Positions 1 to 8,688 of a stretch of DNA of 26,243 nucleotides are shown piece after piece; the stretch's first letter is position 1, and every line of letters starts with the position of its first letter. The position numbers and the translations under genes are program-made. The DNA comes from DASVTU01 sp036387415 (GTDB taxonomy: Bacteria > Acidobacteriota > Blastocatellia > Pyrinomonadales > Pyrinomonadaceae), in the NCBI GenBank assembly GCA_036387415.1, contig DASVTU010000036.1, positions 1 through 26,243 on the forward strand. Direction: 5' to 3'. The notes beneath the pieces are model-generated. The model was given only the letters and a program-made list of their open reading frames with translations, was not told the origin of the DNA and did not search any database.

Positions 1-528
1 TCCCATCGACCATCCATCGCTGATGATGTGATGCATCGTCAATAACAACACATGCTCCTCTTCTCCCATCTTCATCAGCCGCGCTCTCATCAACGGACTC
101 TTCGATAAATCAAATGCCTTGCCTGCTTCCTCCTCCATCAATGCTGTGCTCTGTCTCGCTCGCTCTTCTTCTGTGAGCGTGGAGAGGTCAGACATTTCCA
201 TGTGAAAATCTAGTGAAGGAGCGATGAGTTGGACGGGTTCACCGTGGAGCGTGGAGAAGGAGGTACGCAAGACTTCGTGGCGACGGACGATGTGTTGCAG
301 GCTCTGTTGGAGAGCGGAGGAGTGGAGAGGGCCGAGGAGGCGCACCCCACTAGCGATATTATAAGCGGTAGAGGAGGGTTCTAATTGGTCGATAAACCAG
401 AGCCGTTGCTGCGCGAACGAGAGCGGGGCAGTCTTCGACTGGCTCGCCTTCTTACGCAGGAGTTGCGCCAACAACTCACGCTTTTTCTCAGGCGTCAGAT
501 TCGCTGTTCCGGCGGCGGTGCGCTCCAT
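1..528 (-). CDS. NRPS, N-terminal fragment: start of a condensation domain
   Basis: This is the first 176 codons of a further NRPS gene that runs off the left edge. Translation gives a short helical N-terminal segment (LTPEKKRELLAQLLRKK), the C1 condensation motif LSFAQQRLWF near residue 40, RRHEVLRTSF near 85, and the catalytic C3 motif HHIISDGWS at the very edge. The start is ATG at 528-526, which shares one base with the TGA stop of the preceding NRPS (TGATG), so translation is probably coupled. The motif style suggests a condensation domain joining L-configured residues, but the diagnostic region is incomplete. It should accept the chain from the PCP of the preceding NRPS; the N-terminal helix is a plausible docking element. 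The first ~170 bases look poorer in G on the plus strand than the neighbouring DNA. The NRPS assignment is firm; substrate and full module content are unknown. Confidence 0.93.
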   Translation of the reverse strand, partial: MERTAAGTANLTPEKKRELLAQLLRKKASQSKTAPLSFAQQRLWFIDQLEPSSTAYNIASGVRLLGPLHSSALQQSLQHIVRRHEVLRTSFSTLHGEPVQLIAPSLDFHMEMSDLSTLTEEERARQSTALMEEEAGKAFDLSKSPLMRARLMKMGEEEHVLLLTMHHIISDGWSMG

Positions 529-3500
529 CAAATGACCTCTCCTTTGGCTAACATATCCGCCAGCAGCGAATCGACATCGCCGTCGGATAGTTGGTCGAGA
601 TTGGCGAGAATCTCTCCGGCGTCTGCCTGACGTGTAATCGGTTGCGCGGGCGTGACAGGATTTGCGACGGAGGCCAACTCAGCAATCGTCTGATACTGAA
701 ACATCTGACGCGGCGTTAGTTGTAATCCGGCCTGATTGGCTCTGACGATAATCTGGATGCTGAGGATGGAGTCGCCGCCGAGGGCGAAGAAGTTGTCGTG
801 GACGCCGACCTGTTCGATACGCAGCACCTCCGCCCAGATGCTCGCCAGAGACTCTTCGATTTCATTACGCGGCGCAACGAAGTCTGCATCGACTTCGCGC
901 TTGGCCGTGTCGGGAGCCGGAAGCGCACGGCGGTCTACTTTGCCGTTGGGCGTGAGCGGAAATGATTCCTGTACCATGAAGGTTGCGGGAACCATGTAGG
1001 CGGGCAGTTTGTTCTCCAAGTAGAGACGCAGTTCGCTCGCCAGTTGCCGCGCCAGTTTTCGTTGGAGCGGGTCGTTGGCATAGTCTTTCAGGGGCTTCGG
1101 CGTAATCTCCCCAACCGGATAGAAAGCAATCGCAGACTCCGGCACCGTGGCCGCTTCGTGCGACCGACGCCGCAATAAAACGTCGAAACAGCCGTCGTCG
1201 CCCGCGCCCGACCACGAAATCGTCACGGCATAGGGGAGTTTATCGCCGAGCGCCCAAATCTCCTCCGGGTCAGCGCCTCCGTGCTCGCGTAGGTTGAGCC
1301 GTGCTTCCTGCAACCCTCCGGCGGTCTCCGACTCTGCCGCCGAGTTCATCAATTCGAGCGTCTTAACATCCGTCCACACGCGCGCGTTCGGCACACGCCT
1401 GACGATTAACACTTGCGGTTCCGTTTCGTTAAGCAGTTGGCTCAGACGGCTTACGTTCAATTTTTCATCCTGCCAGTCGAGCGTGGGATAACTCGTCTTC
1501 GCGGCGGGTGCGTCGCCGATGTGCAGCACTATGTCGTAACGAAACTGCGTTAGCTCGTTATGAAACTGGCCGCGTTTGAGTTGAATCTGGACGTGACCGA
1601 TTTTGGGAAATTGTTGTTGAAGCGCAAAGAAGAATTCGGGAGCGACGACCAACTCCTTGTCCTGTGCGACGTGGCGTTGCACACGTTGCCGCAGTTGGGC
1701 GAGGGGCAGCGAGGGCGGCGCTTGATAGAGTTGCACCGAAGAATGAAAGACTTCCAGCATGGGCAGACTGCGAATGTCTCCGACGAAGACAAACCCGCCC
1801 GGCTCAATGGAATTGACCGCGCCCGCGAGAACCTTGTGGAGATATTCGATACTCGTAAAGTATTGCGCGACCGAGTTGAGAATCGCCGACTGGAAAGAGT
1901 TTTCCGCGATGCCTTCAAATTCATCAGCGGGTCTGTGCATCAGCGTGACGTGCGTAAACTCGCTCTCGCGCTGCTTCAACTGTTCGCTTAGCATCGACAA
2001 TGCTTCAGCCGAGAAGTCTGTGCCGCAGTATTCGGTGCAGAATGGAGCGATGCGAAACATGAGTATGCCGACGCCGCATCCCAATTCGAGCACGCGTCGC
2101 GGCTCTAACGAGAGGATGCGTTCGACGCCGCAATCGCGCCACTCGCGTACCTCCTCCTCTGGAATCGGCTGACCCGTATAACTGCTATTCCATCCGACGA
2201 TGTTGAAGGTCGGGTCGTTCTCCTCCGGCGTCTGGCTATAAGTTTCGTTCCAGACCACTTCCCAATCCGAGGGCTGCCCGTTATCGCCTTCGGCGCGTGC
2301 TTCTTCACCGTGTAGATATTGCGGGTCGTTCTTGACGTAAGCGACAAGACGGACATCGCCCGGCGCATCTTCGCGCACCATGACCACGACATCCTGCACA
2401 GACGGATGCTCAAGCAAGACCGTCTCAATCTCTTCGAGTTCGATGCGCTGGCCTCTAACCTTAACTTGATAATCGACGCGTCCGAGAAATTCGATTTCGC
2501 CGCTCGCGAGATAGCGTACGAGGTCGCCGGATTTGTAGAGACGTTCGCCCGCCTCTCGCGCGAAGGGATTAGGCACAAAGACTTCTGCTGTGCGCGCGGC
2601 ATCGTTGAGATAACCGCGACCGACGCCGACGCCGCCAATATAGAGTTCGCCCGCCACACTCACAGGCACCGGCTCAAGCCTTGTGTCGAGCACGTAGAGC
2701 TTCATGTTCATCACGGGGCGACCGATAGGCATGCGCGCCGTGTCCGTCGCGGGTGGCTCTGTAATCACGGCGTGGCTCACATCGTCGGAGCATTCCGTCG
2801 GGCCGTAGGCATTAAGGAGAGGAATGTCTGGATAGGCGTTGAACCAACGGCGGCAGAGTTCGGGTTGGAGGGCTTCGCCCGTCGGAATCATCCAGCGCAG
2901 GCTAGATAAATCTTGACGGTGTTTGCCGCGTGTATCCGCTTCGTCCGTCATCATACGAAGAAGCGTCGGCACTGTCTCAAGAATGGAAATCTTCTGACGC
3001 TCAATCTCTTGAAGCAGCCGCGACGGGTCGTGCGCGATTTCATCCTTGATGATGTGGACAGTGCCGCCGACCAACGCAGCGGCGAAGAATTGCCAGACAG
3101 AGATGTCGAAACACTGCGAAGCCGTCTGTGCTACATGGTCGGCGTCGGTCAGATTCAATTCCGTCGTTTTGGCAAACAGGTGATTCAGCATCCCGCGATG
3201 CACAATCATGGCTCCTTTCGGCATGCCCGTGGAGCCTGATGTATAGATGACGTAGGCGAGGTTGTTGACTTCGGCGCGTGCCGGAAGGTTCTCTTTTTTC
3301 GACTCGCGTCCGAGCATCTCTTCGAGCGCCCAGACCTCCGGCGGCCTCCTAGAAGTAATGCCTCTGGATGCTACGGCAGCTACTTCGGCGAATTCACTCG
3401 CTGACAGAACCAAATCTACGCCGCTTCGTTCGACCACCTGTAGGATGCGCGGCGCGGGATAGAGCGGGTCGAGCGGAAGATACGCGCCGCCCGCTTTGAA

Positions 3501-5228
3501 GATGGCGAGCGCGGCGGTTATAAAATCGAGACTACGCTCGGCCAGCAATCCGACAACCACGTCCGCGCCGACGCCACGTGCTGCGAGTTGCCACGCCAAG
3601 CCGTTCGCGCGTTCGTTCAATTCCCTGTAGGTCAGACGCTCCGTGCCGCAGACGGCGGCTATCGCATCCGGCGTGCGTTCGGCCTGCGCTTCAAATAACG
3701 AATGAAAGCAAACGTCCTGCGGGTAGTCCTTTCGTGAATCGTTCCATTCGTCGAGCAGTTGCTGTCGTTCCGGTTCGGTCAACAAAGTCAAATCCGAAAC
3801 TCTCTGTTCGGGGTCAGCGGCGACGGCGGCGAGCAGCGTTTCATAATGGCCGACGAGTCGCCGGATGGTGTCGGCGTTGAAAATGTCTGTGTTGTATTCA
3901 AAGGTTCCGTTGATGCCCTGCGTGCTGTCAGACATCGACAGAATCAACTCAAACTTCGCCGTGCCGCTATGCATCTCTATCGGCTTCAAGGTGAGACCCG
4001 GAAGCGTGAGCGGTTCGACGGGGAGGTTTTCCAGCGCAAAGACTACTTGATAGAGCGGTGTGCGGCTCAAGTTGCGCTTCGGTTGCAGGGCATCGACGAG
4101 TTGCTCGAAGGGTAAGTCTTGATGCGCGTAGGCATCGAGCGTCACTTCACGCACGCGTTTCAGGAGTTCACGAAAAGACGGATTGCCTTTCAAATCAGTG
4201 TGCAGCACTAATTGATTGACGAAGAAACCGATGAGGACTTCGGTCTCCGGTTGCGTCCGGTTGGCGATGTCGGTTCCGACGATGATTTCGTCTTGCTGAG
4301 TGTAGCGATGAAGCAAGGTTTTGAAGGCCGCAAGCAGGGTCATATAGAGCGTGACGCCCTCGCGTTGGCTCAAGGCTTTGAGCGATTCGGTCAGGCTCTT
4401 GGAGAGTATGAATGATTCGGTCGCGCCGTGAAACGTCTGCACCTGCGGATATGGGCGGTCGGTCGGCAAGTTGATGGTGGGGATGTCGCCGCCGAGTTTC
4501 TGTTTCCAGTAGGCAAGCTGCTTCTCCTGCACTTCGCCTTGCAACCATTCGCGTTGCCATTGAGCGTAGTCGGCATACTGCACATCGAGTTCGGGCAGCG
4601 GCGAAGATTTGCCCGCCGAGAATGCCGGATAGAGCGTCGCCAACTCTCTAATAAGCACGCCAATCGACCAGCCATCTGAGACGATGTGATGAATAACGAG
4701 CAGCAAAATGTGTTCTTCAGGGCTGAGTCGCAGTAACGTCACGCGAAGCAACGGGCCGGAGGTGAGACTAAGCGGGCGTTGCGCTTCTTCCTTCGTGAGA
4801 TTCTGCGCGCGAGCCATGCGTTCGTCTTCCGGCACATCTTGCAAATCGACGATGGGCAATTCAAGAGCGAGCGACGGCGAGACGACTTGCACCGCTTGCC
4901 CGTCTTCGACGGCGAAGGTCGTGCGTAGAACTTCGTGGCGACGGACAATCTCGTTGAGGCTCTGTCGCAACGCATCGACCTTGAGCAGCCCCGACAGGCG
5001 GACGCCCATCGTGATGTTGTAGGCAGGCGTGCCGGGGTCGAGTTGTTCGAGAAACCAGAGACGCTGCTGCGCGAACGAGAGCGGCACCCTGTTTGAGTCG
5101 CGCGGGCGGGCGACGACGCGCGGGCGCTCAATTTCGTTTTTGCCTTTCTGACGTTGGCTGAGTCGTTTTTGCAATTGCTCTAGCTTGGCCGGAGACAAAC
5201 CGGCGATGCGTTTCGATAAATCACTCAT
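528..5228 (-). CDS. NRPS module C-A-NMT-PCP
   Basis: A single-module, 1566-residue peptide synthetase. The condensation domain (about 48-480) has HHIVSDGWS at 180-188. The adenylation domain starts near 505, with LTYRELNERAN, YTSGSTGMPKG (662-672), FDISVWQ, NAYGPTECSDD and YKSGDLVRY. A methyltransferase (about 985-1375; SAM motif VLELGCGVG near 1046) sits between A8 and A10 (PLTPNGKVDRRAL, 1424), the usual place for an N-methyltransferase. The carrier domain has LGGDS with Ser1487. By-eye alignment gives specificity residues D-I-W-E-I-T-A-D-D, which I cannot assign confidently. The module should add an N-methylated residue; Dap or ureidoalanine from the adjacent genes is only a guess. The ATG start has GAGGA about 9 bases upstream. 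It lies 155 bases after the SbnB-like gene. The C-terminal acidic tail and the N-terminal helix of the next protein look like docking partners. No epimerase or thioesterase is present. Confidence 0.96.
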   Translation of the reverse strand: MSDLSKRIAGLSPAKLEQLQKRLSQRQKGKNEIERPRVVARPRDSNRVPLSFAQQRLWFLEQLDPGTPAYNITMGVRLSGLLKVDALRQSLNEIVRRHEVLRTTFAVEDGQAVQVVSPSLALELPIVDLQDVPEDERMARAQNLTKEEAQRPLSLTSGPLLRVTLLRLSPEEHILLLVIHHIVSDGWSIGVLIRELATLYPAFSAGKSSPLPELDVQYADYAQWQREWLQGEVQEKQLAYWKQKLGGDIPTINLPTDRPYPQVQTFHGATESFILSKSLTESLKALSQREGVTLYMTLLAAFKTLLHRYTQQDEIIVGTDIANRTQPETEVLIGFFVNQLVLHTDLKGNPSFRELLKRVREVTLDAYAHQDLPFEQLVDALQPKRNLSRTPLYQVVFALENLPVEPLTLPGLTLKPIEMHSGTAKFELILSMSDSTQGINGTFEYNTDIFNADTIRRLVGHYETLLAAVAADPEQRVSDLTLLTEPERQQLLDEWNDSRKDYPQDVCFHSLFEAQAERTPDAIAAVCGTERLTYRELNERANGLAWQLAARGVGADVVVGLLAERSLDFITAALAIFKAGGAYLPLDPLYPAPRILQVVERSGVDLVLSASEFAEVAAVASRGITSRRPPEVWALEEMLGRESKKENLPARAEVNNLAYVIYTSGSTGMPKGAMIVHRGMLNHLFAKTTELNLTDADHVAQTASQCFDISVWQFFAAALVGGTVHIIKDEIAHDPSRLLQEIERQKISILETVPTLLRMMTDEADTRGKHRQDLSSLRWMIPTGEALQPELCRRWFNAYPDIPLLNAYGPTECSDDVSHAVITEPPATDTARMPIGRPVMNMKLYVLDTRLEPVPVSVAGELYIGGVGVGRGYLNDAARTAEVFVPNPFAREAGERLYKSGDLVRYLASGEIEFLGRVDYQVKVRGQRIELEEIETVLLEHPSVQDVVVMVREDAPGDVRLVAYVKNDPQYLHGEEARAEGDNGQPSDWEVVWNETYSQTPEENDPTFNIVGWNSSYTGQPIPEEEVREWRDCGVERILSLEPRRVLELGCGVGILMFRIAPFCTEYCGTDFSAEALSMLSEQLKQRESEFTHVTLMHRPADEFEGIAENSFQSAILNSVAQYFTSIEYLHKVLAGAVNSIEPGGFVFVGDIRSLPMLEVFHSSVQLYQAPPSLPLAQLRQRVQRHVAQDKELVVAPEFFFALQQQFPKIGHVQIQLKRGQFHNELTQFRYDIVLHIGDAPAAKTSYPTLDWQDEKLNVSRLSQLLNETEPQVLIVRRVPNARVWTDVKTLELMNSAAESETAGGLQEARLNLREHGGADPEEIWALGDKLPYAVTISWSGAGDDGCFDVLLRRRSHEAATVPESAIAFYPVGEITPKPLKDYANDPLQRKLARQLASELRLYLENKLPAYMVPATFMVQESFPLTPNGKVDRRALPAPDTAKREVDADFVAPRNEIEESLASIWAEVLRIEQVGVHDNFFALGGDSILSIQIIVRANQAGLQLTPRQMFQYQTIAELASVANPVTPAQPITRQADAGEILANLDQLSDGDVDSLLADMLAKGEVI
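1104..2276 (-). other. N-methyltransferase domain inserted in the A domain
   Basis: Residues ~985-1375 of the C-A-NMT-PCP synthetase. The conserved entry motif FNIVGWNSSYTG (about 1008-1019) and the glycine-rich SAM-binding motif VLELGCGVG are present, followed by GTDFS. This layout matches N-methyltransferases embedded between A8 and A10 of NRPS adenylation domains, which methylate the amine of the aminoacyl-PCP using S-adenosylmethionine. It is a different methyltransferase family from the FkbM-type insert in the first NRPS of this cluster, although it occupies an equivalent site. Confidence 0.88.
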
Positions 5229-5383
5229 CTTTAATTTTCCTCAACGAAAGGTCGCGTCAAAGACCTCGAATGACGTGGTGCGCCGTCAACTGCGGTGACG
5301 CTCGTCTGCGCCAACGCGCGGACGAACACAAAGTTAAATAGTTTGAATTTTAAGAAGAGGCTTCGCTGGCGTGTAGAGAGCGG

Positions 5384-6424
5384 CTAATGAGATTGCCCGT
5401 CTCTCGCGCTCCACGGCTCCGGCAGAAAAGATTCAATGACCGTGCCCTGTTGCGCGCGGCGCGCGAGTTCGTAAATGTATTGACCGACCGCGATGTCGAG
5501 AATCCCTAAGCCGAAGGGACTGAAGACCGCGATGCTCTCTGCATCACGTCGCGGCGTGGCATTGCCGAGCGTCACGTCGCCGAGCGTGCAACGGATAAAT
5601 TCACGGTGTCCGACTAGTTGCTCCGTCAAGTGTACAGACGTGTTAGCGCGGCAGACGTGGCTGATGTCGTCCACGATGTTGTCGCTCGATAGGATTACTT
5701 CGGGCGAGAGGTCGCGCAAGGAAACGTGGAGAAGCGTCGTGCTCGGCGCACACATGGAGAGGTCGTCGATGTGTGGTTTGAGGGCGGTCGTCGCCAGCGA
5801 AACGAGCGTCGTGCTCTTGAGAACCGTGCCGATGTCTTTCACCACTTGAATTGAAATTTCTGCGGAGAGTTTCCGGCAATCGTCCTTGAACTTATTCGCG
5901 CGCGTCGTGTCCAAATCGAACAACACCAACTCGTTAATCTCAGGACTCGACGCCAACAGAAACCGCACCACCTCAAAATTGATAAACCCGCAACCGATAA
6001 TGCCTACGCGCGAAGCCTTCTGCTTATCTTGCAGAAAACGTGCGGCGAGCGCGGCACTGGCGGCGGTTCGCTTGGCGTTGATGATGGAGCCTTCGATAAT
6101 CACCTGCGGTCGTCCCGTCTGCGTCGAGTTCAGAATCACTACCGCCGACGCCCTATCCATCCCCTTCTCCAAATTCGACGGAAAGGAAGCGACCCACTTG
6201 ATACCCGCCACGCCGAAGTCTCCTCCGAGGAAAGCTGGCAGGGCGATGATTCTCTGTCGCGGCTCGTTTGGAAAATGTAGAAAGGTAGAATGTGGGAGCG
6301 AGCTATCGCCTGTCGTGTGCGCTTCGTAGGCACGCCGCACGATGTCGATTAGTTCATTCTCGCGTCCGGCGAGGAGCGCGGCGGCCTCCTGCCCTTTAAG
6401 AATTAGTATGTCCCCGTCATGCAT
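5384..6424 (-). CDS. sbnB: SbnB-like N-(2-amino-2-carboxyethyl)-L-glutamate dehydrogenase (Dap synthesis)
   Basis: A protein of the ornithine cyclodeaminase / mu-crystallin fold, 346 residues from the chosen start. It resembles staphylococcal SbnB, which oxidatively cleaves N-(2-amino-2-carboxyethyl)-L-glutamate with NAD to give L-2,3-diaminopropionate and 2-oxoglutarate. Visible features are RIIALPAFLGG and the substrate-region signature GIKWVASFPSN near residues 58-85, ASAVVILN, a Rossmann motif VGIIGCGFIN near 140, and the closing segment FGLGILDIAVGQYIYELA. I chose ATG 6424-6422 because AGAGGA lies six bases upstream at 6431-6436; an in-frame TTG at 6451 gives nine extra residues but lacks such support. 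The gene overlaps the end of the SbnA-like gene by 22 bases, so the pair is translated together, as expected for consecutive steps. Alternative members of the fold (ornithine cyclodeaminase, alanine dehydrogenase) are unlikely beside SbnA. Confidence 0.9.
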   Translation of the reverse strand: MHDGDILILKGQEAAALLAGRENELIDIVRRAYEAHTTGDSSLPHSTFLHFPNEPRQRIIALPAFLGGDFGVAGIKWVASFPSNLEKGMDRASAVVILNSTQTGRPQVIIEGSIINAKRTAASAALAARFLQDKQKASRVGIIGCGFINFEVVRFLLASSPEINELVLFDLDTTRANKFKDDCRKLSAEISIQVVKDIGTVLKSTTLVSLATTALKPHIDDLSMCAPSTTLLHVSLRDLSPEVILSSDNIVDDISHVCRANTSVHLTEQLVGHREFIRCTLGDVTLGNATPRRDAESIAVFSPFGLGILDIAVGQYIYELARRAQQGTVIESFLPEPWSARDGQSH

Positions 6425-7452
6425 GCTTGTTCCTCTAAATTGGTTTCCCAACGGTTTGCCACTTCACCGAAGTTTTCCTTGACCCACGCGTCTGAATAAA
6501 TCGTGTCGAGATAACGTTCCCCACGGTCTGGGAGAATGAGCGCGCAGGTCGCATCAGGCTGCAACGTATGTTTGACTTGCTCCAAAGCCATCAGCACGGC
6601 GCCCGACGAACCGCCCGCTAGAATCGCTTCGAGGCGTGCCAAGCGCCGACAGCCGATGACGCAATCCAAATCCGTCACCAGCACGCATTCGTCAGCCAAA
6701 TCGGACTGGTAGAGTTGCGGCACGATGGCGGCTCCGTGTCCCGGTATCCGGCGTGTCGCAGGCTCTCCGCCAAAGATGACGCTCCCCACAGCATCCACGG
6801 CATAAATCTTGGTTTTCATTCCATGCATCCGCACGTACTCGGCGCACCCACGCAAGGTGCCGCACGTACTGGCGGCGCAGAACAGATAATCCACACGCCC
6901 TTCCAACGCGGTCGCAATCTCGTCCATCGTTTGATGATGCGCCGAAGAGTTGTCGAGATTTGAATATTGATTAGGCCAATGGCTGTTTTCGATGGTGGCG
7001 AGAAGTTCTTTGACGCGATTGATGCGCGCTTGCAGAAACTCGCCCGTCGCCGCGTCAGGCTCGGAAACGAGGTCAACTTCCGCGCCGTATGCTTCGAGCA
7101 GACGAATGTTTTGCGTGGTAGTTTTAGGGTCAACGACACAGATAAACCTCAGCCCGAAGTAAGAGCAGGCTTGAGCCAGACCGATGCCCATGTTGCCGGA
7201 ACTGGATTCGACAATCACAGAACCGGATGGCAACCTCCCCGTACAGATACCCTGATTGATGATGTTGAAGGCGGGTCTATCTTTGATGCTGCCTCCCGGA
7301 TTGAGAGCCTCTAGTTTGGCATACACGCGTAGCCCATCGGCTTTGACAACCTTCCTGAGTTGGACGAGAGGCGTGTTGCCAATCGCCGACAAGATACCGT
7401 TATCCATTGCTGGCGTCGTTTTTTGCATGAGCGTTTGTACAGGTCGTGTCAT
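6403..7452 (-). CDS. sbnA: SbnA-like O-phosphoserine-dependent synthase (Dap precursor)
   Basis: A 349-residue PLP enzyme of the cysteine synthase fold. SbnA condenses O-phospho-L-serine with L-glutamate to give N-(2-amino-2-carboxyethyl)-L-glutamate, the substrate of SbnB. The PLP lysine is in NPGGSIKDRP (Lys57), the cofactor-phosphate loop is ESSSGNMGIGLA near 82-93, and several stretches match SbnA rather than CysK/CysM: CVVDPK, AVDAVGSVIFGG, RIPGHGAA, AGGSSGAV and ILPDRGERYLDTIYSD. Placement directly before an SbnB homologue makes the Dap role strong. The start is uncertain: the ATG at 7452 has no good ribosome binding site, and in-frame ATGs at 7428 and 7407 would shorten the non-conserved N-terminus. 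The 168 bases separating it from the carbamoyltransferase gene contain no convincing promoter or terminator. Equivalent enzyme pairs serve zwittermicin A and the viomycin/capreomycin pathways. Confidence 0.92.
   Translation of the reverse strand: MTRPVQTLMQKTTPAMDNGILSAIGNTPLVQLRKVVKADGLRVYAKLEALNPGGSIKDRPAFNIINQGICTGRLPSGSVIVESSSGNMGIGLAQACSYFGLRFICVVDPKTTTQNIRLLEAYGAEVDLVSEPDAATGEFLQARINRVKELLATIENSHWPNQYSNLDNSSAHHQTMDEIATALEGRVDYLFCAASTCGTLRGCAEYVRMHGMKTKIYAVDAVGSVIFGGEPATRRIPGHGAAIVPQLYQSDLADECVLVTDLDCVIGCRRLARLEAILAGGSSGAVLMALEQVKHTLQPDATCALILPDRGERYLDTIYSDAWVKENFGEVANRWETNLEEQACMTGTY
6431..6436 (-). promoter_or_regulatory. Ribosome binding site deciding the sbnB start
   Basis: The minus strand reads AGAGGA, then six bases, then ATG at 6424. 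It lies inside the end of the upstream SbnA-like gene. This supports the ATG at 6424 over the in-frame TTG at 6451. Confidence 0.7.
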
Positions 7453-7620
7453 GTGTCAAAGTTCTCTGAGGTAACAGGAAAATCCATTGCGGCTTGCTCT
7501 TTCAACGGAATCGAGAGCAATGCTACGAGCTACAACAGAGAAGAATTTGTGAGATGTGGAGCGACGCGATTCGTCAGTCGAGTTACAAAGCGGCTGAGAG
7601 AGTCGGGGTCGAATCTCGTT

Positions 7621-8586
7621 TCAGATGAGCGAGGCCATGATGGCTTTTTGCGCGTGGAGACGATTCTCCGCCTGGTCGTAGATGATGGAATTTTCGCCGT
7701 CGGCCACTTCCGCCGTGACCTGTTCGCCTCTAATGAACGGCATGCAATCCATGTAGAAAGCGCCGGGATTCGCCCTCTTATAGTGCTCGCCGGACACGCA
7801 CCAATCAGCCTTGATGTCCTGCTTGTAAGCGTCTTCCTCGTCTTTCGACATCTTGAGGCTCTTCCAATTTTTCACGTAAATCACATCCGCGCCTTCCGAT
7901 GCCTCCATCAGGTCGTTTGTAAATTCGAGCGTGCCGCCCGACTCCTTGATTTGGTTTTTGGCGAACGAAAGATATTCCTCATCCAACTCGTAATCCTTCG
8001 GATGCGCGAAGATGAGATTCATTCCCAACATCGAACCCGCCACCATCATCGAATGAAGTACGCCGAGAGATTTTTGTCGCTTTGAATAACCCCACGACAT
8101 GACGACCCTTTTTCTTTTGTAGTCGTCGCCATACTTTTCTCGCAGCGTCAGAAGGTCGGCCATCACCTGACAGGGATGCTCCTTGTCGTCCAGCGCATTG
8201 ATGACGGGCACGTCCGCATGGTCGGCGATGTTCTTGATGGAGTCGTGTCCCTGCCCGTAAAAGTTCATGTCATACATGCGGACGATAATGGCATCGAGCA
8301 GTCGGCTCATGACTGATGCCGTGTCTTTGAGGCTTTCGTGATTGCTCAACTGCAAGTCGGAACTGTTGTAATACTCTGCATGTCCGCCTAACTGTCTGGT
8401 TCCGACTTGAAACGAGATGCGCGTACGCGTCGAGGCGACAGTGAAAAGCATGCCCAAATGTTTATCCTGAAGATACTTTTCGTTTATCTTCCCGGCTTTC
8501 ATCTTCGCCGCCAAATCGAGCAGCGATTCCAACTCGGCCTTGTTGAAATCTTTCAGACCGAGAAAATCTCTGTGCTTGAGATTCAT
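7621..8586 (-). CDS. Atypical aspartate/ornithine-type carbamoyltransferase, likely acting on Dap or a Dap residue
   Basis: A 321-residue member of the aspartate/ornithine carbamoyltransferase family, which transfers the carbamoyl group of carbamoyl phosphate to an amine. The carbamoyl-phosphate motifs are present: STRTR (52-56), HPCQ (137-140) and DCMPFIRGEQV (280-290), the last replacing the HCLPAHRG-type motif of ornithine enzymes. The ornithine-binding SMG loop of true ornithine carbamoyltransferase is missing; instead there is YVKNWKSL near 237-244, as in family members with other substrates. Its neighbours are the SbnA/SbnB pair, so the likely product is beta-ureidoalanine, made from free Dap or from a Dap residue on the assembly line, as proposed for zwittermicin A and for the viomycin/capreomycin family. 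The ATG start has AGAGGA about eight bases upstream, just after a stem-loop. An arginine-biosynthetic role cannot be formally excluded but fits the motifs and context poorly. Confidence 0.88.
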   Translation of the reverse strand: MNLKHRDFLGLKDFNKAELESLLDLAAKMKAGKINEKYLQDKHLGMLFTVASTRTRISFQVGTRQLGGHAEYYNSSDLQLSNHESLKDTASVMSRLLDAIIVRMYDMNFYGQGHDSIKNIADHADVPVINALDDKEHPCQVMADLLTLREKYGDDYKRKRVVMSWGYSKRQKSLGVLHSMMVAGSMLGMNLIFAHPKDYELDEEYLSFAKNQIKESGGTLEFTNDLMEASEGADVIYVKNWKSLKMSKDEEDAYKQDIKADWCVSGEHYKRANPGAFYMDCMPFIRGEQVTAEVADGENSIIYDQAENRLHAQKAIMASLI

Positions 8587-8601
8587 ACTTTTTCCTCTCG
8601 A

Positions 8602-8626
8602 CGCCGGAAGACTAAGGCTTCCGACG
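8602..8626 (-). other. Stem-loop in the mRNA just before the carbamoyltransferase gene
   Basis: In the minus-strand transcript CGUCGGAAG pairs with CUUCCGGCG around a 7-base loop, CCUUAGU. All nine pairs form if one U-G wobble is allowed; on the plus strand the same position is a C-A mismatch, so the structure favours the sense RNA. It is the main structure in the 102-base gap after the PKS gene and ends a few bases before the AGAGGA ribosome binding site. No U tract follows, so it is not a standard terminator. It could affect mRNA stability, processing or translation. Confidence 0.45.
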
Positions 8627-8688
8627 CGTGTGAAGTGTCTCTTAACTTGTGGGAGTTTTTGTTTCGGTGTGTCGCAGTCAGTTTAGTT

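Noticed and set aside
5303..5324. A stem-loop in the gap between the SbnB-like gene and the C-A-NMT-PCP gene as a terminator.
   Set aside because: In the sense RNA it has a central C-A mismatch and no following U tract; pairing is better on the non-transcribed strand.
6403..7452. Housekeeping cysteine synthase.
   Set aside because: Diagnostic stretches match SbnA, and an SbnB homologue overlaps its end.
7453..7620. A promoter before the SbnA-like gene.
   Set aside because: I found no pair of -35/-10 boxes at acceptable spacing; the gap is only 168 bases in an otherwise continuous operon.
7621..8586. Ornithine carbamoyltransferase of arginine synthesis.
   Set aside because: The ornithine-binding SMG loop and HCLPAHRG motif are absent, and the neighbours are Dap genes.
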